Origin: Sphingobacteriales bacterium | GTDB taxonomy: Bacteria > Bacteroidota > Bacteroidia > Chitinophagales > Chitinophagaceae | Direction: 5' to 3' | NCBI GenBank assembly: GCA_004144185.1 | Contig: SEFP01000001.1 | Span: forward strand, 682,001-746,000 | Length of the DNA stretch: 64,000 nucleotides | In this document: piece by piece, positions 37,549 through 45,352 of the stretch | Layout: each line of letters opens with the position of its first letter | Numbering within the stretch: position 1 is the stretch's first letter | Notes under the pieces: generated by a model | What the model was told of the DNA's origin: nothing | What the model saw: only the letters and a program-made list of their open reading frames with translations | The model's database searches: none | Made by a program: the position numbers and the translations under genes

Positions 37549-37651
37549 AACACGTGTTTTTGAGAGTTTCAAAACCACGCGCGGGATAACACCGGAAGAA
37601 GTGTTACTAAAAGTGTTACTCCGCGCGCTGTGCTACCGGCCTGCGGAGGGC

Positions 37652-37690
37652 TAAAAAAAGCGAAGAGCCTTGCTACGCTTGGCTCTTCGC
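37652..37690 (-). terminator. Terminator of tRNA-Phe
   Basis: The 10-bp stem GCGAAGAGCC / GGCTCTTCGC (37659-37668 with 37681-37690); on the minus strand a run of seven T follows. It begins 5 bp after the tRNA 3' end. Confidence 0.85.
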
Positions 37691-37694
37691 TTCG

Positions 37695-37767
37695 TGGTGT
37701 GGGCCGGGATCGAACCGGCGACACATGGATTTTCAGTCCATTGCTCTACCGACTGAGCTACCGCACC
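37695..37767 (-). tRNA. tRNA-Phe (anticodon GAA)
   Basis: A 73-nt cloverleaf on the minus strand: acceptor GGTGCGG/CCACACC, D arm GCTC-GAGC, anticodon stem ATGGA/TCCAT with loop CTGAAAA (anticodon GAA), T arm GCCGG-TTCGATC-CCGGC. The acceptor stem has one C-A mismatch at position 5-68. CCA is not encoded. It is driven by the TTTG-19-TATCTTTG promoter and is probably the attachment site of the island to its left. Confidence 0.95.
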
Positions 37768-37785
37768 ATCCTTCGGAAAGAAGTG

Positions 37786-37816
37786 CAAAGATACGCAACC
37801 AGACAATTTTTCCAAA
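37786..37816 (-). promoter_or_regulatory. Promoter of tRNA-Phe
   Basis: TTTG (37816-37813), a 19-nt spacer and TATCTTTG (37793-37786) on the minus strand match the Bacteroidota consensus exactly; the tRNA starts 18 nt downstream of the -7 box. Confidence 0.85.
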
Positions 37817-37848
37817 CAGAAATTATTCGGCCGCACCTTTAGCCTTCC

Positions 37849-38472
37849 ATGCCGCCGGATCGCCTCCTCGAAACGCTTCGTCACGCCGCCGCTGCCACAT
37901 CCCTCATCGAATGGCTCGCGGTTGCCTTTGGCCTCATTCAGGTCCTGCTGGCCCGCGGCGGCAGCATCTGGAACTACGCCGCCGGCATTCTTTCCACTGG
38001 CCTTACCATCTGGCTGATGGCCGATGCGCAGCTCTATGCCGAAGCCGTTCTGAACCTGTATTATTTTCTGATCAGCATCTGGGGGATCTACGCCTGGCGC
38101 CAGCAGTCGGATGGACAATCCATTCCTCAGTTCGCAACCCGTCGCGAATGGATCGTGGTCACCGCCATTGCAGGGCTGGGTACCGTAAGCATTGCTTTTC
38201 TGCTGGCAACCTTTACACCTTCCGATGTACCGCTCTGGGACGGGGCCGTATCGGCCCTTGCCTGGGCCGGCACCTGGCTGCTCACCCGCCGCCGAGTCGA
38301 AAACTGGCTGGTGCTCAATGTCAGCAACCTATTAGCGATCCCGTTACAGGTGCATAAAGGGCTTTACCTCTATGCGTTGCTTACCATCGTTTTGTTTATC
38401 ATCGCGCTGGATGGCTACCGGCTCTGGCGCAACCAGGCGCGTTCAGTCCGTAAAAACGGCCTTCCCGGATGA
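37849..38472 (+). CDS. pnuC: PnuC-type nicotinamide riboside transporter
   Basis: A 207-residue inner-membrane protein with about seven helices. Family segments are EWLAVAFGLIQVLLARGGSIWNY, NLYYFLISIWGIYAW, and RRVENWLVLNVSNLLAIPLQ; the tail LDGYRLWR is usual. It imports nicotinamide riboside by facilitated diffusion, trapped by phosphorylation. The stop overlaps the start of the kinase gene by 4 bp (ATGA at 38469), which fits that coupling. Confidence 0.93.
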   Translation: MPPDRLLETLRHAAAATSLIEWLAVAFGLIQVLLARGGSIWNYAAGILSTGLTIWLMADAQLYAEAVLNLYYFLISIWGIYAWRQQSDGQSIPQFATRREWIVVTAIAGLGTVSIAFLLATFTPSDVPLWDGAVSALAWAGTWLLTRRRVENWLVLNVSNLLAIPLQVHKGLYLYALLTIVLFIIALDGYRLWRNQARSVRKNGLPG

Positions 38473-39002
38473 GGACTATACGCATTGCCATCACGGGTCC
38501 GGAATCGACCGGTAAAAGCACGCTGGCCGCCCAACTGGCAGACGCCCTCCAGTGTCCCTGGCGACCGGAAGCGGCTCGTGCGTATCTCGAATCCCTCGAC
38601 CGACCGTACGAAGAAGCCGATCTGTATCAGATTCATCAGGTTCAGCAGGCAGCCGAAAACACCTTGCTGTCCACGCGTCCGGATTTTTTGGTGCTGGATA
38701 CGGAGGAGACCGTTCTGCGGATCTGGAGCGAAGAAAAATACCATCGCTGCGACCGGCGCATCCTCCAAAGCCTGGCCCAGCATCCACCCGATTTGTATCT
38801 GCTGACCGGAATCGATCTTCCCTGGGAGCCTGACCCCTTACGTGAACATCCAGCCCCCACCGACCGCCTCCGGCTGTGGCGAAACTACCAGGATGCCGTG
38901 CTGCATTCCGGAAAGCCGTGGGCACATCTGACCGGACCACCGGAACAGCGCTTACAACAGGCCCTTCAGGCTGTACAATCGCTTTCCGGACGCAGAAGAT
39001 AA
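38469..39002 (+). CDS. NadR-like ATPase / ribosylnicotinamide kinase
   Basis: A 177-residue P-loop protein, AAA_28/NadR kinase-like. Walker A is GPESTGKST (residues 10-18), followed by the ExAR segment RPEAARAYLE and a Walker B-like FLVLDTEET. The adenylyltransferase and repressor domains of full NadR are missing. Coupled to pnuC, it should phosphorylate imported nicotinamide riboside to NMN. Thiamine-linked PnuT partners exist in related loci, but no thiamine gene is near. Confidence 0.88.
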   Translation: MRTIRIAITGPESTGKSTLAAQLADALQCPWRPEAARAYLESLDRPYEEADLYQIHQVQQAAENTLLSTRPDFLVLDTEETVLRIWSEEKYHRCDRRILQSLAQHPPDLYLLTGIDLPWEPDPLREHPAPTDRLRLWRNYQDAVLHSGKPWAHLTGPPEQRLQQALQAVQSLSGRRR

Positions 39003-39219
39003 GGTACAGCGCCAGGTAGTGGTTCCGGAATCAAAAGAATATGAGCTTCTGTTCAAAGCGATGCTGTGAACGTATTGGCATGAAGCTACTAGGAGTTCCG
39101 GTACAGCTGCACGCAGGAATCGTTTTTCCGCCGGTGCGTTTCCCGCTTCTGGCCAAAGAATGCCCCCTTCTTTTTGGAAGATTCTGATGCGCTCCTAAAC
39201 CCCAGCTGGTCCGGCACGT

Positions 39220-39846
39220 ATGCGGCTTTATATCCACCCCGACAATCCCCAGCCCCGCCTGATTACACAGGTGGCCGATGTTATTCGCAAAGGCGGCATT
39301 ATCATTTATCCGACTGATACCCTCTACGCATTTGGCTGCGACCCGTTCAACCCCAAAGCAGTCGAACGCATTTGCCAGCTTAAAGGTATCCGGATGAAAG
39401 ACGCGCGGTTTTCGCTGGTCTGCTGCGATCTGAGCGACGTCTCCAAATTCGTCAAAAGTCTGGATACGGCTACGTTCCGGATGTTGAAAGCCGCCTTGCC
39501 CGGCCCTTTTACGTTTATCCTGCCTGCGAGTAAGGAAACGCCCAAGCTTCTGAAAGTGCACCGTGATACGGTCGGCATTCGGGTGCCCGACCATCCTATC
39601 TGCAACCAGCTGGTCGAAGCGCTGGAGCGCCCGATTATGAGCGGTTCGCTTCCGGAAAATGATGACGAAGTTGAATACTTTACCGATCCGGATGCCATCT
39701 ACGAACGGTTTGGCAAACAGGTAGATCTGGTCATCGATAGCGGTGCCGGACCGATCCTGGGTTCCACGGTGATCGACCTGTCACACGATGCGCCTGAAGT
39801 GTTGCGCGAAGGTGCGGGCGACTCCTCGCTGATTCTGACGCTCTGA
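39220..39846 (+). CDS. Threonylcarbamoyl-AMP synthase family protein (Sua5/YciO/YrdC)
   Basis: A 208-residue YrdC-domain protein. The N-terminal GGIIIYPTDTLYAFGCD and KGIRMKDARFSLVC segments carry the lysines and arginines that bind ATP and threonine. LPGPFTFIL, VGIRVPDHPICNQLVEALERPIMSGS and GSTVIDLS complete the fold. It probably makes the L-threonylcarbamoyl-AMP used for tRNA t6A37; the wording is closer to YciO than to Sua5, so a paralogue role is possible. The 217-bp spacer before it holds no recognised gene. Confidence 0.88.
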   Translation: MRLYIHPDNPQPRLITQVADVIRKGGIIIYPTDTLYAFGCDPFNPKAVERICQLKGIRMKDARFSLVCCDLSDVSKFVKSLDTATFRMLKAALPGPFTFILPASKETPKLLKVHRDTVGIRVPDHPICNQLVEALERPIMSGSLPENDDEVEYFTDPDAIYERFGKQVDLVIDSGAGPILGSTVIDLSHDAPEVLREGAGDSSLILTL

Positions 39847-39886
39847 CGTCCGGACCAAAGGAATCGCCGGGATAGCTCTCGGAAGC

Positions 39887-40699
39887 TTAAAAATCGACCC
39901 GGATGTCGCGGGTGACCGATTTGCCTTTGGTATCCTTCCCCCGTATCTGCCACAGCATCGCCGTTGGTTTGGCCGTCAATATATCGCCGTCGATGTCCTT
40001 GACGGATGCCAGGCTGGCCAGTAAAGTTGTTTCGTCTTTCCGGCTGACACGGGCTTTACGCAAGGCCTGTTGAGCAGCATTTTTAATGCTTGCGGCGCTC
40101 AGCTTGAATGCAGGTGCCTTAACCGCTGTAAGTGCATAGGTTCCGTTCTTTCCGGAAAGTGCCTGCCAGCCGGTACTTTGGGTGCCCAGTGAAGGCAGTG
40201 GCAGCATCTGCTTGCCGGTATTTAGTACCACGCCGAAGTTGGTTTTTTGCTGAACGGTGGCACCACTGGCCATACCGGTCAGCACCAGATTTTTACCGGT
40301 AAAAGCAGTTCCATCGCTGCTATACGCCGCGCTGGATGTACCCTTTACGGTACGGTCGCCATTTTGTACCCGCAGATTTTCGATAAAAACCTGCACGTCG
40401 CCAAAGTCTGCCTTCAGGCCCGGACCGGTCGCGGCAACAGGCGAAGCCGGAACCGCAGGGTCGGAGGCGGTATCTGTAACAGGAGCCGGCACTGCAACCG
40501 GGGCTGCAGACGAAACAGGTTTGGGCGCAGCGGACGCCTCAAAATCAGTAAAGGCGGATTTCAGATACTGGGAATCTGTTTCCGTAACGATGGTGGTCGA
40601 ATCGCCCATTACGATTGGAGCAGAAACAGAACCGGGTCCGGATTGCTGACAGGCAGCAAGACTCATCAGAGCAAAACAAAGCAGAAAAGACGTGCGCAT
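39887..40699 (-). CDS. Lipoprotein next to the T6SS locus
   Basis: A 270-residue protein with a lipoprotein signal (MRTSFLLCFALMSLAAC; lipidated Cys17), an Ala/Pro/Val-rich linker of about 75 residues, and a C-terminal domain rich in Lys, Thr and Gly (QVFIENLRVQNGDRTVKG, KNLVLTGMASG). The function is unknown. T6SSiii loci encode a lipoprotein, TssQ, and none is seen elsewhere in the structural operons; this one, 142 bp beyond hcp on the same strand, is a candidate by position only. A terminator lies between hcp and it. Confidence 0.65.
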   Translation of the reverse strand: MRTSFLLCFALMSLAACQQSGPGSVSAPIVMGDSTTIVTETDSQYLKSAFTDFEASAAPKPVSSAAPVAVPAPVTDTASDPAVPASPVAATGPGLKADFGDVQVFIENLRVQNGDRTVKGTSSAAYSSDGTAFTGKNLVLTGMASGATVQQKTNFGVVLNTGKQMLPLPSLGTQSTGWQALSGKNGTYALTAVKAPAFKLSAASIKNAAQQALRKARVSRKDETTLLASLASVKDIDGDILTAKPTAMLWQIRGKDTKGKSVTRDIRVDF

Positions 40700-40783
40700 G
40701 AGGACGCCAAAAGTAAGTGATTGACGTGGAGCGAGGCAGTTCATTTTCCGGAAGGAAACCGCCTTCTATCTTGAAATCCGACA

Positions 40784-40819
40784 CAAAAAAATCCGGTGGT
40801 GAACGAATTCACCACCGGA
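40784..40819 (-). terminator. Terminator of hcp
   Basis: The 12-bp stem TCCGGTGGTGAA / TTCACCACCGGA (40792-40803 with 40808-40819) has a 4-nt loop; on the minus strand seven T follow. Confidence 0.85.
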
Positions 40820-40841
40820 GGTCTTAAAACGAACGCTGACG

Positions 40842-41246
40842 TTAGATCTTGCTCCAATCGGTAGACGCTTCGAGACGGGCGCCATCAATCTGCAGTTTCT
40901 GACAGGAGAACGTGTAGGTAACCAGTAACGGAGCATCGTTATTGGCATCAAACTCCTGACGGACATCCACGAGGTACGCGTTCTCCAAGGTTACTTTTTG
41001 GAGGGCTGTGTTCTCGGTTGCCTTTTTAAACTCGATCTCAATCTTGGAGATCGGCTTGTAAAGGTTGTTTACCTGATCTTCGATCACCTTGGATCCTTCC
41101 GTAACACGGACGGTCAGGTTGATAAGGCTCTGCTGGAAGCCAGAAGAAGGCAGGCCGTCCGGCGACATTTGGCGGGACAGACCGAAGCGGGCGGTATCAA
41201 CAATGAAGTTTTCGCCCGCGATGTTAGCAACTGCATTAAATGCCAT
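40842..41246 (-). CDS. tssD: T6SS tube protein Hcp (TssD)
   Basis: A 134-residue Hcp of the Bacteroidota type, whose hexamers stack to form the inner tube and carry cargo. The N-terminus ANIAGENFIVDTARFGLSRQ and middle ISKIEIEFKKATENTALQKVTLENAYLVDV follow the TssD pattern, with a beta-rich barrel and the C-terminal CQKLQIDGARLEASTDW. The gene has its own terminator, consistent with high single-gene expression. The 88 bp upstream separate it from the flavodoxin-fold gene. Confidence 0.9.
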   Translation of the reverse strand: MAFNAVANIAGENFIVDTARFGLSRQMSPDGLPSSGFQQSLINLTVRVTEGSKVIEDQVNNLYKPISKIEIEFKKATENTALQKVTLENAYLVDVRQEFDANNDAPLLVTYTFSCQKLQIDGARLEASTDWSKI

Positions 41247-41334
41247 GGTTTGCTTGGGTTTTTGGGTTAAAAAAAGGGGTACTTCAAATGTCCTAAAAGA
41301 AACTATACCAGCAACCCTTCAGTCCTAAAAGTTA

Positions 41335-41934
41335 TCAGAAACTTTTTTCACCCAGTTCCCGCATTTTAGCCTCCCATTTCCGGATGTAGTCATTCTCAGC
41401 AGTCAGTTCGTAGGCCGGCGCAATAGTGGTAGTACGCACTTTCCGGAAGCCGAGCAACTCCAGCACCGATTTTTTAAGCGGGTGAAAACGGGCCGACCGG
41501 TCCCGCTGCAAGGCATGCCAGGCGTCCACATCCAGTGTAGAAATAATCCGGGCCGTTTTCATGTGCAGGTAGTGCGCCTCACCCCAGATGGCAGGTTCCG
41601 GCCGACCAAAATGATCTGTGGTAAACAGCCGCTGAAAGAAGGTTTGTAAAACGGCCGATAAATGGGTTTTAAACACCGGCACAAACAGAACCAGATGGTT
41701 GCAACGTAAAATCAGATCCACCACCCGTCGGAGATCCGGTTCCAGTGGCAATGGCCGGTGCTGGGCGTAGCTATACGCATACGGATCAAAGGAAAGCTGC
41801 TGAATATCTACCAGTGTTACTGCATGACCGGCCTCCAACGCCCCCTCCTGATACGCAGTTACCAATCGCCGTCCCCAGAAATCAGCTTCCGGATAAGCAG
41901 TCATCATACATATAGACGCCATATCGAAGTGCAC
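41335..41934 (-). CDS. Flavodoxin-fold NAD(P)H oxidoreductase inside the T6SS locus
   Basis: A protein of up to 199 residues like the NAD(P)H dehydrogenase (quinone)/flavodoxin_2 group. Beta strand 1 is SICMMTAYPEADFWGRRLV; CNHLVLFVPVFKTHLSAVLQTFFQRL is the typical flavin-binding/dimer segment. ATG 41922 (MASICMM) may be the true start, 12 bp inside. It sits between tssF and hcp on the same strand, 53 bp after tssF. No role in secretion is known to me; it could be cargo, an accessory, or a passenger. Confidence 0.75.
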   Translation of the reverse strand: MHFDMASICMMTAYPEADFWGRRLVTAYQEGALEAGHAVTLVDIQQLSFDPYAYSYAQHRPLPLEPDLRRVVDLILRCNHLVLFVPVFKTHLSAVLQTFFQRLFTTDHFGRPEPAIWGEAHYLHMKTARIISTLDVDAWHALQRDRSARFHPLKKSVLELLGFRKVRTTTIAPAYELTAENDYIRKWEAKMRELGEKSF

Positions 41935-41987
41935 AGATCGTACCGGCTCCCTGAAGAGTGGTAGCTAATAAATTTCCGGAAAGATAA

Positions 41988-43844
41988 TCAGTTTGCTTTC
42001 TCGGCCCACACCCGGTAGCGGATGCCATGAATGGCACGGGATTCAATCTGGGCTTTCAGATCGGTGCATAACTGCTGCCATTCTGCCGAGGCAACATCTT
42101 CCGAAGTGCCCACCAGCACTACGATATCTGTAGTAGCCACCAACCCTTCTTTAGGCCCCTGACCGGTAGCCAGACCCCGGCGGATCGCCACATCCCGGAT
42201 CCGGCTGCCCAGTTGCAGCAAACAAAAGCTTTTCAGATCCTCGTACGTAACCAGCCGGTTTCGGGTGGTTAGTGCGTATTTGTACGCGTTGAGCCGCTCG
42301 GTGGCCCGCAGCCGTTCCTGTCCGTTGCTGACGTCCGTCAGTAAAATCAGATTGGTAGTGATAGGTAACGAAGTCTGAAGTCGCAGCAGTTCGCTACCGG
42401 CCCGCAGTCCGTTGGCCAGCGTACTGTTAGTAGTCCAGTATTCAACCGTCAGGCCGGCCGATTGTGCATCCAGCGGCGACACCATCAGGTACGACGTCTG
42501 CTCGCGGTAGCGGTTGTAATCCTGTCCGGTTTTCTGACTGATAAGCTTTATTTTCTGGCTTAGGTCGTTGGCAATGGTGCGCACAAAGTCTTTGCCATAG
42601 GCTGCAAACGAAGCCACCTCATCCCGAAGCAGTTCAGTCAGGTATTGCAGCTGCTCCTGGGCGTTGCGCTCGTCGAAACGTTCGGTCCCACCATAGCGCA
42701 CCGAGTAATAGCCACTTTCCTCACCGGCCTCAAACGGACGTGAAAAATAGGTTCGTCCCTGGTCGTCGGTCACGCTGGCGATCGACAGCAGTTGCTCATG
42801 CATCGCAGGTGCTACAGGGATGATCCGGCTCAGTTCGTTGAGGGTGTGATGCAGTTGCCGGAGTTTTCTGTTGATCACCGGAAAGGCATTGATGACCAGG
42901 TACACATGATCGAGCAACGCCGGTGTAAAATGAGGCGGTAGTTCGACCTCTAACCAGATCAGGGGATTGGACGTTCCTTTCTGGGTGTGCTCCGGAAAGG
43001 CCTGTTGCAACGCTTCCGGAACGGCATACACATCCGTTGTCTGCCGCAGTGTTTCCAGATTTTCGATGGTCAGAAAAGACCGGTGGTAATGCACTCGGAT
43101 GTCGTTTTCGATCATGCGCATCATCTCATAATCCCCAAACACCGATTGCTCGCTCCGGACGGCCGTTTCGGTGTCGCCAGTAAATGCAGGGCCGGCCTGC
43201 ACCCGCAAGGGCTGCCCGTTTACAGACCACCGGGCCAGAGGCCACAATGTGTACGCCCAGTCTTCAGCGGGAATAGCAAACTGCAGGTAAAAGCTGAGTC
43301 GGCTCAGGTCCTCTTCCGGATGAACATCCAGCCCGATCCAGACTTTATGTGCCGGCAGCAACGACTGTGCGGTCCGGTTGAAAAGTTTGTTTTTTTGCTC
43401 GCTGTACGTATAGAGTGCATTGCCGGCGATGAGGTATTTCACCTCGCCGTCAAACAACCGCACCGTATCAAGCGGCGTAAATACGACCGGATATTCTGCA
43501 TCGAGCAGACCGTCTTCCCGCGTAGCCACCCGAAGGTGTTGGTAAAACTGATTGCGTGCGTTCAGCACCTGACCGGGTTCGTGGATGCGCAAATGCGCAA
43601 TGGCATGGGCCGGCCGGGCCGATACGTACAGCTCCGGAGTCAGCAGGCGGGTAATCTTCTCCAGAATGCGGGCATCAGTGCTTTGGATCTCGTTGTATGC
43701 CTTGTAAAGCTCTACCGATAATGCCTCCATCAGCAGCTTTACAAACGGATCGAGGCTTTGGGTAGCATCCTGTCCCCAGTAATGGGCAGCGTTCTTCAGC
43801 AGCCGGCTCCGGATGCTTTCTTTGGACGTGTTGCGGATGCTCAT
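41988..43844 (-). CDS. tssF: T6SS baseplate protein TssF
   Basis: A 618-residue wedge component of the baseplate, working with TssE, TssG and TssK. The N-terminus SLDPFVKLLMEALSVELYKAYNEIQ and ILEKITRLLTPE match TssF, and the C-terminal third (TERLNAYKYALTTRNRLVTYEDLKSFC, IRRGLATGQGPK) resembles the phage baseplate J/gp6 fold. It follows tssE by 19 bp and ends the minus-strand baseplate operon before the oxidoreductase gene. Confidence 0.88.
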   Translation of the reverse strand: MSIRNTSKESIRSRLLKNAAHYWGQDATQSLDPFVKLLMEALSVELYKAYNEIQSTDARILEKITRLLTPELYVSARPAHAIAHLRIHEPGQVLNARNQFYQHLRVATREDGLLDAEYPVVFTPLDTVRLFDGEVKYLIAGNALYTYSEQKNKLFNRTAQSLLPAHKVWIGLDVHPEEDLSRLSFYLQFAIPAEDWAYTLWPLARWSVNGQPLRVQAGPAFTGDTETAVRSEQSVFGDYEMMRMIENDIRVHYHRSFLTIENLETLRQTTDVYAVPEALQQAFPEHTQKGTSNPLIWLEVELPPHFTPALLDHVYLVINAFPVINRKLRQLHHTLNELSRIIPVAPAMHEQLLSIASVTDDQGRTYFSRPFEAGEESGYYSVRYGGTERFDERNAQEQLQYLTELLRDEVASFAAYGKDFVRTIANDLSQKIKLISQKTGQDYNRYREQTSYLMVSPLDAQSAGLTVEYWTTNSTLANGLRAGSELLRLQTSLPITTNLILLTDVSNGQERLRATERLNAYKYALTTRNRLVTYEDLKSFCLLQLGSRIRDVAIRRGLATGQGPKEGLVATTDIVVLVGTSEDVASAEWQQLCTDLKAQIESRAIHGIRYRVWAEKAN

Positions 43845-43863
43845 AATTCTAAAACGGCTAAAG

Positions 43864-44301
43864 TTATTCGATGGAAAGTGGACTCAGGAACAGCTCGGTC
43901 CGGAAGGTAAACGGCTCGCCGGTTTCCACCAGTACGGCCCGGATAAAGACCATTGCCTTTCGTTTGATTTCGGGCTGCCCGCGCAAGCCGAAGCGCTCTA
44001 CCGCATCCAGATTGACTTCGGCAAACACGCCGGTAAGACGAGGCTCGTAGTTGGCAATCGCTGAGATAATGGACAGCCGGAATTGTTCCTTCCAGGTGCC
44101 CTCACTAACGATCAGTTCAAAATCGAGGTCCCAGATGGCACACCCATACCCGGCATCAAAACGATTCTCACCGGGTCGGGTCGTCAGCAGCATCTGAATG
44201 TGTTGCGCAATCGACTCGCCCGTTTGCTGGCATCGGGGCAGGTCGGCGCCGGAAAGAAAATTGCCGAACTGTACCGGAAGCCGAAGGTGTCGCTGGTCCA
44301 T
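43864..44301 (-). CDS. tssE: T6SS baseplate protein TssE (gp25-like)
   Basis: A 145-residue gp25/lysozyme-like wedge protein that starts sheath polymerisation. The core is IAQHIQMLLTTRPGENRFDAGYGCAIWDLDFE followed by IISAIANYEPRL, the EPR motif essential in gp25 proteins. The gene is 8 bp after the transglycosylase and 19 bp before tssF. Confidence 0.9.
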   Translation of the reverse strand: MDQRHLRLPVQFGNFLSGADLPRCQQTGESIAQHIQMLLTTRPGENRFDAGYGCAIWDLDFELIVSEGTWKEQFRLSIISAIANYEPRLTGVFAEVNLDAVERFGLRGQPEIKRKAMVFIRAVLVETGEPFTFRTELFLSPLSIE

Positions 44302-44308
44302 AAAAACG

Positions 44309-45352
44309 TTATTTAATCGGTGTGCCGGAGGATTGAAGAGAAGCCTGGAGAATCTGCGATTTTTGTGCCAGGAACCGCATCATCTGTGCTTCCGGAAGTT
44401 TGAGTTCATAACTCTGTCGGGCCGCGGACTGCGGGGTCAGATCCGGATTCAGCTGCCTAAAGAGGTCGGGGTCGATTCCGGTGTACCGGATAATGGCTTC
44501 CGGACGAAATGAGGTGGTAATCCGAAGGGTCACATAAGGGGTACCGGCTACTTTTTTAGGATTCCGGAACGGCGATTCCAGCGCAACAGGTGCCACAGGC
44601 AACGCGCCGGAGGCCACCGGTACGGATGGCGTTGCAGGTACCGGCAACTGATACAAAATGCTAACTCCGGCGAGGTACTTGAGCACATATTGCTGGGTTT
44701 CGGCAGGCAGCTGATTCCGGATTGCCCAAAAGCTTTGCACCGGGCTGTTTTTAAGCGCAGCCGACAGCCGTCCCGGCCCGCCGTTATACGCCGCTACCAC
44801 CAACAGCCGGTCCTGGTAGGTATCATACAGGGTGCGCAGAAACCGGACCGCCACCTGTGTGCTTTTGTACATGTCTTTGCGCTCGTCGAACAGTTCATCG
44901 AGCACCAGATTGTGGTCGCGGGCCAAAGCCGGCATCAGTTGCCAGATCCCTACCGCACCGGCACTGGACACCGCCTCTGGATTGATGTGTGACTCGACAA
45001 TACTGAGAATCTTAAAGTCGTCGGGCAGGCTGTTTTGAGCCAGTAGCGCTGCAACAAATTCCAGGTAATCCCGGCGGGTGTTGTAGATGCTGATGTAATG
45101 ATTGCGGAACCGCGCCGCGTATCCGGCTACAGCCTCCCGATCTGCTGCGGGAAGCCTTTTCAATAGGTTACTGTCGGGAAGCCTTTTTGCAGCTACCGGC
45201 ACCGGCTTCAGATGCGTCTTGGCGCTGGTTCGTCCGGGCTGTGCCCATGCAACCGGGCCATAGCTGACCATACCCAGAAACAGCAGTCCAAACAGGTGTT
45301 TTCCGGAAAAGCATCCGGCCGGAGTACCTGATTTTAGTCCAGCAGGCTCCAT
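44309..45352 (-). CDS. Lytic transglycosylase embedded in the T6SS operon
   Basis: A 347-residue MltD-like peptidoglycan lyase. Signal segment LFGLLFLGMVSYGPVAWA (about 20-37), SLT domain with catalytic Glu120 in KILSIVESHINPEAVSSAGAVGIWQLMP and the AYNGGPG motif near 193, then a LysM-like C-terminal part (YTGIDPDLFRQLNPDL). It overlaps the end of tssK by 19 bp and precedes tssE by 8 bp, so it is firmly in the baseplate operon. It probably opens the cell wall for the secretion channel, as dedicated lytic enzymes do in other T6SSs. Confidence 0.88.
   Translation of the reverse strand: MEPAGLKSGTPAGCFSGKHLFGLLFLGMVSYGPVAWAQPGRTSAKTHLKPVPVAAKRLPDSNLLKRLPAADREAVAGYAARFRNHYISIYNTRRDYLEFVAALLAQNSLPDDFKILSIVESHINPEAVSSAGAVGIWQLMPALARDHNLVLDELFDERKDMYKSTQVAVRFLRTLYDTYQDRLLVVAAYNGGPGRLSAALKNSPVQSFWAIRNQLPAETQQYVLKYLAGVSILYQLPVPATPSVPVASGALPVAPVALESPFRNPKKVAGTPYVTLRITTSFRPEAIIRYTGIDPDLFRQLNPDLTPQSAARQSYELKLPEAQMMRFLAQKSQILQASLQSSGTPIK

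Noticed and set aside
42987-43721. A 244-codon plus-strand frame opposite tssF
   Set aside because: Antisense to a conserved baseplate gene; no domain or start context.
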